Made by a program: the position numbers and the translations under genes
The notes under the pieces: generated by a model
The model's database searches: none
What the model was told of the DNA's origin: nothing
What the model saw: only the letters and a program-made list of their open reading frames with translations
Shown: one piece after another, positions 32,075 to 42,778 of the stretch
Numbering within the stretch: the stretch's first letter is position 1
Layout: every line of letters begins with the position of its first letter
NCBI GenBank assembly: GCA_963662175.1
Contig: OY759219.1
Location: 45,438,675-45,502,674, forward strand
Reading direction: 5' to 3'
From: Aradus depressus
Lineage: Eukaryota; Arthropoda; Insecta; Hemiptera; Aradidae
DNA length: 64,000 nucleotides

Positions 32075-32687
32075 TTACAGTAGTCTACCTTTACACGAAG
32101 GAGCACCTTGCACTAGAGATTTGTTTTGTGCCAACTGCGGTGGTAAACATTCGTGTTGGTCTATAGAATGTCCCAGATATCTCCAAGAGATTGCCCTCAA
32201 AGAGATACAAGTAACAGAAAAGATACCCTATGGGAACGCTAAAAAATTATATAAAGAAAGACAGGCTCCAACCTTTAGTAAGTCCTATGCTCAGAAGGTA
32301 GGAAATGAAACAGAAGGTAAAGAATCTTTATTTTAATTTGGATCAGAGCGAACTTGGCAGAGGCCTCGAGTCGCTGATATGGCTGTTCAGACTGAAAACA
32401 CAAAAAACCCCAACTCCCTCCCACCTAGATCTAGTGCTGACTCTCCCCCCACCACCACTCCCTCCCCTCTCATCCCCTCAACCTCCTCCCCTCCCCTCCC
32501 CTCTCGTCCCCAATCCAGTGTTCTCTCTGACGGGGACATATCAGATAATTCCCTTATGGAGGTCTCAGCAGAGCCTCCCAAAGTTCAACCAGTAACAATC
32601 TATCTTAAAGACTTAAATAAGAAAAAGAAATACAAAAAAGAGAGAAATGCGAACACTGCTATTGATAGTGGCAGTGGCACTCAATAG
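32075..32687 (+). pseudogene. LINE ORF1, C-terminal zinc-knuckle region
   Basis: Starts at the edge of LTR D without a start codon. CANCGGKHSCWSIECP is a CCHC-type knuckle, and a preceding GAPCTRD suggests the last of several. The frame ends at 32336. A second frame (32379-32687) continues as a Pro/Ser-rich and then Lys-rich tail, probably the same ORF1 after a frameshift. It belongs with the ORF2 that begins at 33011. Confidence 0.65.
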
Positions 32688-33010
32688 GAATACTAATATT
32701 ACTATGACATGTATGAAAAATAAAATTATAAGTCCCTCCTCCTCATCCTCACTAGAATTATTATCCTCCACACCCCGACCCTATTACCATTAGGTAGTAT
32801 TTTATTAAATAAGATATCTAACCATTATTACATATCCTTGGAACCTCTCATGATTGTTAGCAATGAAGAAATTACATTATGTACTTATATTATTATTAAT
32901 CTTTACCCATCCCATTATCATACTCACCTTATTGGCCTTTTTACTTTAACCATTTATTTAACAAAAGTTTTCTTACATATTACATACATATATCCTTCTA
33001 TCTTTAAAGT

Positions 33011-34957
33011 ATGAATCACATAACAAATCTCCTGCAGTGGAATTTTAATGGTATTTGGCAACAATTAGCTTAAGCGAAGTTACTAATAAATGAGTATCAG
33101 CCGGCCTTTTTCTGCCTGCAGGAGTCGCACCTAAGGCCCGCTGACACTCTCTCGTTGAAAGACTATAATATTGTTCGCAAGGACAAACCTCCTGTCATTC
33201 GAGCTAGTGGTGGTGTGATCACAGGAGTCCATAAAACTTACTATGCGGAAATAATAGATGTGGATACCCCGATTCAGGCGGTTGTTGTCAGATACCACTA
33301 TCCCTTTCCAATAACAGTATGTAACCTCTCTCTACCTACCACCGACGGAAGATATTGATGAAACGGCACTAACTAAGCTGATCAGCAATCTCCCCTCTCC
33401 GTACATTGTGATGGGCGATATGAACGCGGCACACACCTCCTGGGGATCATCCGCCAACAACACAAGATGCAACATGATCCGGCGAAGAATAGACGACTCA
33501 GATTCAATCCTGCTGAACGATGGTAGCCCAACGTACCTGAGCTCCGCCTATGGCACACTCTCTGCCATTGACCTCACCTTTTGCTCCCCCAATCTGTCTC
33601 TCAGTATGCAGTGGCACACTATCCAAGATACCCATGGCAGTGACCACTTCCCCATAAAGCTAACGTACTTCTCTAACAGAGAACAAATGTTCACCGGACC
33701 AAAGTGGAAAGTTGACAAAGCGGATTAGGACCTTTTTAGGGAGTTGGCAGTATTAGAGGAGGAATCCTTTCCTACTGATGTTGAAAGTCTCACCTCTTAT
33801 GTCAACTCGGTAATAACCGCGGCTGCCCACCTATCCATCCCAAAAAGTCTACCTGAAGAGAGGAAAAAACGAGTGCCTTGGTTTGATACAACCTGCCGAA
33901 AAGCTATCAAAGACAGGCGGAGAGCACTGAAAAATTTCCAAAACTGCCCCACTACACTAAACCTCATTGAATACAAAAAGCTCAGAGCCATATGAAGAAA
34001 CACTATCAGAGAAAAAAAGCGAGCCTCATGGAGAAACTACGTTTCCTCAATAAGCAGCAATACACCGATAGCAACAGTCTGGAAAAGAATAAGAACTCTC
34101 ACCTGAAAACGCACCTATGAAACGCCGATCCTCCAATCAAATGGCGACATGATCTATGATCCTAAAACCATTGCAAATATTTTTGCTGACTCTTATAGTA
34201 ATACCTCTGCCTCAAGAAATTTTCCATCTGAGTTTATCCAGGCTAACGAGAAGAAGAAGACCACTCCATCGAACTTTGAAGAATTCGATGAAGAATATTA
34301 TAATAAAGACCTCACGGAATGGGAACTGAGCACCGCGATAAACTAATAAAAAAAAACAGCATGTGGTCCAGACGAGATTCACAACGAAATGCTAAAAAAC
34401 TTGAGCCAGAAGTCTAAGAGATGCCTACTGGCTTTCTATAACCGACTATGGAAACAAAGAGTTTTTCCTCAGGCTTGGCGAGATGCCGAAATCCTCCCCT
34501 TTCTAAAACCAGGGAAGGACAAGTTGCGGGCGGCTAGTTACAGACCTGTATCTCTCACTAGCTGCCTCTGCAAGATACTCGAGAAAATGGTAAACAAAAG
34601 ACTTCTGTGGTACCTTGAAAAAAATGAATTGCTAGCCAAAATACAGTGCGGGTTTCGCAAAGACAGGTCCACCTTAGATCACCTCGTCTCAATGGAAGCA
34701 GAGATTCAGAACATTTTCATCTTGAAGGAAGAAGCGATACGTGTCTTTTGCGACCTGAAAAATGCGTATGATACTGTTTGGAGACCTGGTATCTTGGATC
34801 AATTCATGAGTAGGGCCTTAGAGGAAACCTTCCTATTTTTATCCAGAACTTCCTATACCAGAGATTCATTCAGATGAGAGTGGGCGATAAGCTTTCGTAT
34901 AAAAGACAGCAAGATAATGGCATACCACAAGGCAGTGTCCTCAGTTGTACATTGTTT
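33011..34957 (+). pseudogene. LINE ORF2, endonuclease and N-terminal reverse transcriptase
   Basis: Degraded Jockey-like polyprotein starting at the ATG at 33011. APE endonuclease motifs are all visible: QWNFNGI, LQESHL, MGDMNAAHTSWG, IDLTF and GSDHFPI. Reverse transcriptase follows with CGPDEIHNEML, LKPGKDKLRAASYRPVSLTS, CGFRKDRSTLDHL and the first catalytic Asp in FCDLKNAYDTVW. Several stop codons (for example near 33072, 33356, 33727 and 33993) and a frameshift near 34850 disable it. At about 34958, just after GIPQGSVLS and before the YADD box, it switches to a LINE tail on the opposite strand. Confidence 0.87.
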
Positions 34958-35280
34958 TTTCCGAGGGCTGATTTGTGTCACCGCGGCCAGACTAGGCCTA
35001 TTGTGTGCCCTGTGTGTGTTGGTTCCTACAGCAGCCCTGTATCTTTGATATAGTCCAGGATTCTTCTGCAGGTTCCTTCCATTAGCTGCTTCGGGTCTGT
35101 TATGGCAGACCCGTAGCAGTGGAAACGTCTGCTTTCTAGTGCCCCGCACCGGCTTAGAATATGAACCGGAGTTGCTCTCAGGCAGCCGTAGAGGCAAGAC
35201 GTGCGTACAAAGGTCAAACCTGCGAGTTTTCTTAACCTAACTAACCCTGCATTTATTCTTTTTCTTTTCTTTTCCACTCT
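34958..35280 (-). pseudogene. LINE ORF2 C-terminal fragment, inverted
   Basis: On the minus strand: RKLAGLTFVRTSCLYGCLRA, then TPVHILSRCGALESRRF and a stop after LDYIKDTGLL. The Cys/His pattern with HIL..C..L is the usual end of I/R1/Jockey-type ORF2. It abuts a plus-strand LINE broken inside its polymerase, so two LINE pieces meet tail-to-middle. Confidence 0.6.
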
Positions 35281-35349
35281 CTTTATTAAATTTCACTTCA
35301 TTATTTGTTTATTTTAATTATTATTATTCTACCTGTGTTTTGTTCCTGT

Positions 35350-35625
35350 TCATACAGTGAGTATCTTATTAATTAAGTGTAAATGTTTATCCTTGTGTAA
35401 TCCTTCAGGTGAGTACCCTATTTTATCTAAATTTCCTATTTTATCTAATAATTTTTCCAACCATTTTTCCATATTAGAACCTTTGGTCTCTTCTCTCTCG
35501 TTTATAACATTTATTTTGTGTGACCTTGTCCCTGCCGACACCGGAATATTTAAACTGTTTACCCCACTTTCGACACTTGCTTCCTCAGATTGGTCAATAT
35601 CCTCAAAAACTAATTGTTTATCCAT
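35350..35625 (-). pseudogene. gag: Family X gag, N-terminal fragment
   Basis: Starts MDKQLVFEDIDQSEEASVES, near-identical to the 29620-30717 protein for about 60 residues, then diverges into a short tail. It lies 200 bp inside LTR E, the same spacing as in copy D. The rest of gag is missing and LINE sequence follows. Confidence 0.75.
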
Positions 35626-35824
35626 ATTTAAAAACTATATAAAATTTCAACAAAAATGTATCTAACTATATAAAATGTAAATTAAATTAAAAAAATTAAT
35701 TAATGTAAAATATCAAATCAAGTTTGTTCCCACCTCCAAGTCAATTTTGGTTTAAAAATTTCGCCTTTCCTCTCTTGCTGATATAATGATTTTACCAAAA
35801 TCTCTACACAAGGACATGTCAAAT

Positions 35825-36924
35825 TGTAATATTTTAAAGGTGCGCGTCGCGGTTTTAATAATAAAATGGTGATTTCTATATACTTTTAATCTTAACTGCG
35901 GAGATTTTTTCAAAAATGCTTTGTCTTTACTAATTTAAAATGTCCAAAGGATGCCAGATCGCCAATATAACGATCATTTAAATTTACTGATTTTAATATA
36001 CAAATTGGATTTCTATAACCAAAGGCGAAGGATTCGTCAGCGAAAAGAGTTTTGAAAAACCAAATTCTTAAATCAATATTGACTTGCGATGGCATGGGAA
36101 GCAAACTACTGAAAAATTAGCAACTCATATTTAAAAATGAATATATTTACAATACAAAAAAATTAATACTTAAAAGTAAAATAAAAATTATAATATAAAA
36201 TATAAACCTTATTGGCTATTGAAAGCGGTAGAGAGACAAGGGGTGGAGACTAATCGGATGCTCACTGGATGCTGGGTCCTGGATATCTCTGCGGGGACTT
36301 TCGAGTGGAAAGGATGACGGCTGGCTGAGTTCCTCCTCAAGGTCTGGACTTCAACGGCTCATCTGGACTGGAGATTCCCTCGAAGGCCGCTGGATCTCAA
36401 CTCCTGGTCTGTCCACCTCTACCTCTGGACTAGAACTCCAGGAAGTGGACTCCGAGACTCCTGGATCTAGACTGAAGACTTCAACTCCTGACTTGAAACT
36501 GACTGACTGAACTCCAAACTTGAAACTGTGCTCTCCTCTCTCCCTTCTTCGATGCTCTCGAACTGTTCCCCCTCTCCTCTTTCTTCTCCCTTCTCCTCTG
36601 TCCTCTTGGAAAATTTGCGGGTTCTCTTTGTGAAGCCCCTATTTGCCCTTGTCATCTTTATGTTGGCAGTTTTATATGCCACTAACAGCGGGCTTGGAGT
36701 TCTAATCTGGGTAACTATCTTCATAGTTCCATTCTTCTGTCAACTGGATGGGTTGTAAAAGGCTATACAAATCCTCATCCAGGTAACTAGGCTATCCCTC
36801 GGTACCTGAGCCGGGTCCCTCTAGCCATCCTCCAAAATTAATTTCTTCCCCCATACTTTATATTGTTTATATATTATTATTTATTTTACAGATTATTTTT
36901 AGATCTATTCGCAAATTGACTACA
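35825..36924 (-). mobile_element. LTR X copy E (5' LTR of the mosaic)
   Basis: 1100 bp, TGTAGTC...ATTACA on minus, about 99% identical to copy C. The outer flank TAAAA matches that of C. Confidence 0.88.
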
Positions 36925-39170
36925 TAAAAAAAAAAAAAATTATCAAAACATATTTGAGTGAACCTCCAAGAAAAATTAGCATAAATAACTCTGGGCAAAT
37001 TTTGAAGCTACTTTAACCGTACCAAATAATAAAAAAAAATATCTTCCGACTTTAACATTATTTAAATAATATATTCTACGCTTCCCGAATTGGTACGTAT
37101 CCGAAGGCGCTAATTCGTTAGAAATCCATAAGTTTTGAAATCTGAGATCTGTTGAGAGAGATTGAGGGAATCTAGAGAAAAAAACTAAAACATTTTTGCA
37201 AAATTACATAATCAACAATTAATTTATTAAAAAACACAAGTGGCCATTTAAAAAATTATAAGACTTCACGTTAAAAATAGGGCTTACAAATAAACATTTC
37301 TGTTTCAATCAAACACAACAAAAAAAACCATCCTCCACTATTTCATCCCTTTTCACATTATAATTTCAGTTTCAAAACTTTTCACCATACTTTCAACTAA
37401 AGAAAAAACATCTTGGCACAACACTACGTGCGAACTCTATGACCTAAAGCTATCGACTGATTTCCGCTCCGTTCGCGTGTCTGAAGTCTCCATTTTCGGG
37501 TGTCTCCTGTTTCTCAGCCTTTGATATATAACAAAATGTTACCTTTCTTTAATGTTTTCTTTCTTCCCTTTCTTTCATTTTGTCTTCTAAAATTCTATTT
37601 TAATTTTCCATGTCTTTAGTTTTCCACTAAAACGCTGATTTCTCTAATTTGAACTATAATATTCACTGCCGGAAGCTCCAAATTGTTGAACGAGTGAAAA
37701 AAGGAACTGACTTACACTTCTCTGTGCTGACATCTTTTACCTCCACTCCTTTTCTTCATTCTGCTATGTTTTCATATTTTCCCAATTTTCTTCCGATTTT
37801 TCTTTCTCAAAATTCCTTAAATAATTATTTGTTCTTTCTTGAAAAATTTTCAACGACTTTTACCGAATGGTTTTCTTACTACAAAATTTTTCTTCTTTCT
37901 CCAATTTCTCTTTAATAATCTACCTTTTCTTGATTCCATTTTATGCTTTGATGTTTCTTTTACTTTTTTACTTAATTTGGTTATATTTTATCCATAACTT
38001 GTTTAGAATTTCTATATAAAAAAAACCTACAACCTGTCGACTTACATTTTCTCCAGTTACGTTGTAAAATTACTTCATTTAACTAATACATTTGATGTTT
38101 CTTTTATTTTCATCTTCAAGCTTATGAAATTTCCTTTCTTCTCGATGTCTTCTTTATTTCTTGGTCTACTATTTTAAGTTCTTTATTAATGTTCAAAGTT
38201 TTCATTGATAAGACTACAGGTTACATTTCATTCGTTCTATTGTGTTTTGACTTTCTATCTGGTTGATTATATTCTTATCTTCTAATTCCACATAAAATAT
38301 GTACTGGATTCAGTACAAAGTTCAACATTAACATTTAAGGGCCCCACAGGGGAAAGTCCTGCTATTCTAACAGCTGTCTAACTGTGAAAATATATGGGTT
38401 TAAACATGGAAGCTCAAAACAAGTTCAAAAAATAGGGATTTGAAACAAAATCTCATTCGATGTAAATAGAAGAAATAGAAATAAAGTTCAAGTACTATAC
38501 TACATTCAAGTACCGTTAAGAGAGGAAAGACTCTCAGCTTTGGGAACCTACCCCCTACATAAATTCACGAACTCAATACATCTTACTCAGTCCTTTCCAT
38601 TTAAAATAAATGTTAAACATAATTGAATTTTGCACATTTCTTTAATTTCAGTTTTTCTTAAAATGTCTATATTAGTTAATATAAGTTATTTTGAAGATTA
38701 ACTTAACTTGAGAGTTAAAATGTCTCTTCTGCCACTTAGTTTCAATACATATGAATTTTCACATCCATGCCTCATGTTTATATCGCTTTTTCGCCTATTA
38801 AATAAAATATAAATATATTTATTTGTTACATATATGTAACAATAATATAAATTAAAAGCAACGTGATAAAAGGAAGAGGGAAGGCGAATATCTAAAAATT
38901 GATTAATGGAGTAGAGTTAGAAAGTGGATCACACATGAGAGCCTCTCAACATAACAGTAGAAACAAACGCACCGCGTGCATACCTTTACAAGCTCATTAC
39001 GCTCCTATTCATTTTGAAAAAACGTTTAGCATTATGTATGAAAGCTAATGAAATGCTGCACATATTACTTTTGGAACAGTTTTTCTTTAAAATGCATACA
39101 TCATGAGCTATTTTGGAGATTTGCGTAACGCAGAGAGTAACTATCCTCTAATTCTATCTCGGAAATATAG
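36925..39170. other. AT-rich DNA without recognisable genes
   Basis: 2.2 kb. T-rich on + at 37300-38300 with no long frame, repeat array or inverted repeat that I can see. It is the longest featureless stretch of the window. Confidence 0.5.
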
Positions 39171-39255
39171 AGGGCGTCGGTAGCACAGTGGTGTGCGTGC
39201 TTGCTTAATAAACTCAAGATAGCGGGTTCGCAACCCGGGGAGACCCTCAAGTTTT
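39171..39255 (+). repeat. tRNA-like unit (SINE head or tRNA relic)
   Basis: GGTAGCACAGTGGTGTGC is a good A box and D-arm (GCAC/GTGC). GCGGGTTCGCAACCCG is a T-arm with a B box. Outer bases GAGGG and CCCTC can pair. A T-run follows at about 39260. The anticodon stem and acceptor stem are poor, so this is not a functional tRNA gene. The A-box half closely resembles the unit of the 48870-49262 array. Confidence 0.5.
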
Positions 39256-39929
39256 GTTGTTGTTTTTTTCTCGGAAGTGAAATGATGTTAGGTGATAGAT
39301 TTTTTTAATAATAAATAAATAATAACAATGAAAAATGTTAAGTTATTTATTTTTTTAAATTCCTAGATCATTAGTTATTTTAGAGATGCTGAGAGTAAAA
39401 ATCGTCGTACAATTCTAGTTAGAGGTATCCAAACATACTCAGATCAAAAAAAGTTGCTTTGTTATTAAGCTTTATTTGAATAAAAAGAAACTTGAAATTG
39501 AACTATTAAAATCTGACAAATTGCCATTTGTTGTAATGACATAGGCGTCATGTAGTCATTCCTTCCCATCGGACACCACGGGACCAATAATTGTTGTCGC
39601 AATTGTTGCTGCTTAATTATTGTGCGATATGTGACATTGCAGACAAAGAAACCTGAAACAAGAAAGAATTTCGTAATGAGCAAATGGAAGGCGTTAGTGA
39701 GAAGTTGTGGACAGGACAATAAAATTGAAGAAGGTATGTTTATCTAACTATAACATCTAAGGGAGGGGAAGGGCTTCCAACCCAGACATCCAGGGTTCCA
39801 ATCCCGACCACGGCTGTAATGTAAAATTATAATTTAATGGGTGTTTTTTTTAGAGGTATAGAACTTTAAAATGAAGTAAAACAGATTAAAATCGTGGCAG
39901 TGGCCATGGTATTGGCTTTATTGGAAAGA
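39256..39929. other. Non-coding, with a second B-box-like site
   Basis: No gene seen. 39785-39815 (CAGGGTTCCAATCCCGACC) resembles a tRNA T-arm and may be another SINE relic. Confidence 0.4.
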
Positions 39930-40345
39930 TAATTTTATGCCATTAGTGTTAAAATATGATTTTGGACATATGGCCGCCGCGGCTGGGTTGAGTAAAAGAA
40001 TTGACCAATTTCTCGAGCGATTGAAGCCGTATATCGGCAATAACGCGGCGAATGTTGGCTTCCAAGTCGTCCATCGTTTCTGGTTTATCGGCGTAGATTA
40101 GCGACTTCACATATCCTCACAGAAAATAATCCAAAGGTGTTAAATGACACTATCTTGGAGGCCAATTCACAGGTCCATTACGCAAAATTATGCACTCATC
40201 GAATGTTTCCTTCAATAAATCGATTATGGTGTGCGCTGTGTGGCATGTTGCGCTGTCTTATATGGTTGAAACCATAGCTCTTCCACATCAATGCCATTCA
40301 ATTGGGGAACGAAAAAGTTAGTAATCATGGCTCTATAGCGGTCTC
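39930..40345 (-). pseudogene. Tc1/mariner-like (IS630) DDE transposase, C-terminal relic
   Basis: On the minus strand, with frameshifts: RYRAMITNFFVPQLNG and DVEELWFQ, a region resembling NGPVNWPP, then YADKPETMDDLEANIRRVIA. These match the end of a transposase very common in insect genomes (pattern MITNFF.PEL ... WFQQDGATCHTA ... DYFLWGYVKS). Multiple stops are present. The upstream half is cut off at 40346 by a gypsy LTR, which marks that insertion as younger. Confidence 0.65.
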
Positions 40346-40468
40346 TGTTAACTTATTAATAATCGAACTATGTAAATTAGATCTCTTTTATTAGACCAGA
40401 TTACATTAAATAATATCCACGTCTCTAACTTCTCAACACATGTCCATCATCTGTTCTGTTATCTCACA
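40346..40468 (-). mobile_element. Short gypsy 3' LTR (123 bp)
   Basis: Minus-strand ends TGTGAGATAACAG and AAGTTAACA, with AATAAA in its middle. It is preceded by the purine-rich CCGAAGAGGAGGGA at 40469-40482. Confidence 0.65.
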
Positions 40469-41023
40469 TCCCTCCTCTTCGGACAAAAAAAATAATAATA
40501 AAAAAAAATACAATAAGAGCAACACAATACAATAAGAACAAGAACTGAAAACTGAAACACTTCTAACAATTTGAAGACTAATGGATACGAATTTCCTGTT
40601 CCGCTGAAAATTGATCCATCTTCGTCTTGAAGTTGGTAGGATCGGGGCCGGTCGCACTCCCCCACCACTCTTCCTCTGGTCCACTGCGAGCCCGGAGTCT
40701 TCTGGAACCTCACCTCGTCGCCTGTCTTCAGTGGCGGCAGTACTTTTGTGCCCCTATCAAAGTAGTTCTTTTGAGTTCTCTGCCAAGACAGTAGGGCTTC
40801 CTTTACCTCTCTGGAAGGGTACACTCGTGGCATCAAAGCTCCCTGGTCTCCTATCGGGATGATCCCCCTCAGCCTTCTACTCATGAGAAGTTCCGCTGGG
40901 CTAGGCAGGTCCTTGGATGGGGTTTTCCGAAGCTCCAGCAAAGCGACATAAATATCTTGCCCAGCTTCTTTGCTTTTCTTCAACAGGTTCTTCACTGTTT
41001 GGACTTATCTCTCAATGAACCCG
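40469..41023 (-). pseudogene. pol: Gypsy integrase C-terminal region
   Basis: Open from about 40995 with a stop a few codons upstream. GFIER precedes VQTVKNLLKKSKEAGQD, continuous with ALLELRKTP, LPSPAELLMSRRLR and the tail GDEVRFQKTPGSQWTRGRVV. These are the end of the integrase core and the SH3-like C-terminal domain of an insect gypsy family. The terminal hydrophobic residues come from read-through into the region next to the LTR. The 5' remainder was removed at 41024, where another LTR begins. Confidence 0.8.
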
Positions 41024-41413
41024 AGTTACGATAGTTATACACTGAACTTTGTTTTTAAAAAGAAATATATTTAATTAGAACAATAATAATTTGATTAACA
41101 CTAACAATAAGACATGTGAACACCACCGTTATCCGTACAAGACTGCGCGCGATGGTCTGGAGGGGATATATATATAATCAGGGTACTTGATGTGTCAGAG
41201 GTCTTCAGCGGAGGCAAAGTAGTCCTGTCAGTCCTCCTTCCTTAAGTCCGAAGCGTCTCGCAAAGAAGTCCTGAATAGGCGGCGTTTGTGGTTGAAGTTG
41301 AAGTCGCCAGAGCTGGTTGTTTCTTGAAGAGTCGTGCCTTCATTTGAAGTCCAAAAAGTACAAGTACTAAGAAAAAAAGAAATATTATAAACATATATAT
41401 ATATATTGTAACC
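41024..41413 (-). mobile_element. Errantivirus-type LTR
   Basis: Minus-strand start GGTTACAATATATAT and end ATCGTAACT. A polypurine tract (AAGAAGGGGAAATGAGG) is next to the start, so it was a 3' LTR. TATATATATA lies at about 41168. It abuts the integrase relic at 41023. Confidence 0.55.
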
Positions 41414-41620
41414 ACCTCATTTCCCCTTCTTGAGAGAGTGTGTGAATTATTTAATTAATAAAATAAAATAAATATCGGAAAATTTATTAAAATCGAAAAT
41501 TCTTAATATCGCGACTTTAAATGAAAAATGCCTTGGATAGCTGAATACACTCCTCACGGGAAGAACGGTTACAAGTTCCTAATGTGTAGTTGACACCAGT
41601 AATTAATAATAATTAATTAC
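41414..41620 (-). other. Leader of family M with putative primer-binding site
   Basis: Repeats 57241-57394 closely. On the minus strand TGGTGTCAACTACACATT (41581-41598) begins with TGG and lies 22 bases after the end of LTR M1, further than usual for a primer site. The left limit is at the neighbouring LTR's polypurine tract. Confidence 0.45.
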
Positions 41621-42778
41621 TGTTGCCAACTAGAAGAAGCATGAGGGGGGGGGGGGGGGGAATGGAATGAATCAAACTTAGAACTGTAGCATATTTATTT
41701 TAATAAGAACAAAATTTACAAAACAATTTACAAAATATAATTTACAAACAAAATGGGCCTATGTCGGAAAGACTGAATTGTTTCTAAAAACATCTATCCT
41801 AGAATCGATATTACAGGTACCTTAATTATGATATCCCTGGCGGTGACGGTGCGATCGTCTTTATCTGGACATCCCGCAGAAATAATCCAGTCACGTACCT
41901 CACAATTCATTGAAGATCTGTCCGGCCTCGAGGCCAAATCTGAAATTACACTCTTCACTGGATCACATTTTCAACATAAAATAAAACTCTGTCTAAATTG
42001 TTACGTTCGCACTAGCACGACCCTTTGGGTCCGACTCGGAGGGCAGACAACTGTAAGTTCACATTCTTAATTAAAGTTACACTGTGGGCTAAAATGTTAA
42101 AGTAAAACTGACGTGACCAGTGTGGCCCAAGCATGAAGGAGGAGAGAACGTAGACTGAAGAAGGACTGATCTCTTCCCGGGCACAATTCTTGATTTGCAT
42201 GGGGTGGGGATGGATCCAGACATCTTATTGGCTGTTTGTCCCCGCTTAATTTACTTCCAGCCGATCACCGATTGCATCAGTCAATTCTGAGAACGGGGGA
42301 TTGCTAGCCCGGCTTTACCTTTCAGGCAACACCGGATGTAAATAATTATCTGTTTCCTTCCTTTCCTCTAGATCCTTTGTCCCTTGTTTTCGCTCCTAGC
42401 GATCGCGATTCGCTCGCAGGCATCGTTAGTTCCGAGCATATTCTTCTGAATGAAATTATCTTCAATTCAAATCCAAACAATCCACAATGCGCTCTTGTTT
42501 CGCTCCTAGCGATCGCGATTCACTCGCAGGCATCGCTAGTTCTGAGCATATTCTTCTAAATAAAAATCCTCTTTAAATCAGCTCCAAGTGACTCACAATT
42601 CGCCCTTGTTTCACTCCTAGCGATCGCCATTCTCTCGCAGGCATCGCTAGTTCCGAGCATATTTTTCTAAATAAAATCCTCTTTAAATCAGCTCCAAGTG
42701 ACCTTGATTCGCTTGTAGTGTCACTGATCCTTGCTATATAATAATGACAATAATTGTCCATAGGTTGGACATGCTACA
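41621..42778 (-). mobile_element. LTR of family M, copy M1
   Basis: 1158 bp, minus-strand ends TGTAGCATGTCCAACC and TAGTTGGCAACA. It shares block order with the copy at 59711-60798 and includes a 110-bp internal repeat. It ends inside the env of the errantivirus-like element at 42779 without a polypurine tract, so it was probably joined there by insertion or recombination. Confidence 0.65.
42388..42720. repeat. 110-bp repeat, three units, inside LTR M1
   Basis: Units begin with the palindromic GCTCCTAGCGATCGC and continue CGCAGGCATCG and TTCCGAGCATATTCTTCT. Two units are found at 60515-60740 in M2. Confidence 0.85.

Larger units (their letters stand above)
26198..36924 (-). mobile_element. 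10.7 kb LTR-retroelement mosaic (family X), LTRs C and E
   Basis: The outer LTRs C (26198-27297) and E (35825-36924) differ at only about a dozen of 1100 bases, and the element is flanked by TAAAA on both sides, a 5-bp target duplication. On the minus strand the order is LTR E, primer-site region, gag start (35625-35350), LINE debris, a third diverged LTR (D) with its own gag, then a polypurine tract and LTR C. No protease, reverse transcriptase or integrase of this family is present. The outer pair suggests one young insertion. The inner D copy is older, so recombination between related elements is needed to explain it. Confidence 0.65.

Noticed and set aside
40459..40560. Hydrophobic C-terminus of the gypsy integrase frame as a membrane segment
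   Set aside because: It is a read-through into AT-rich DNA next to the LTR, after the integrase domain ends.
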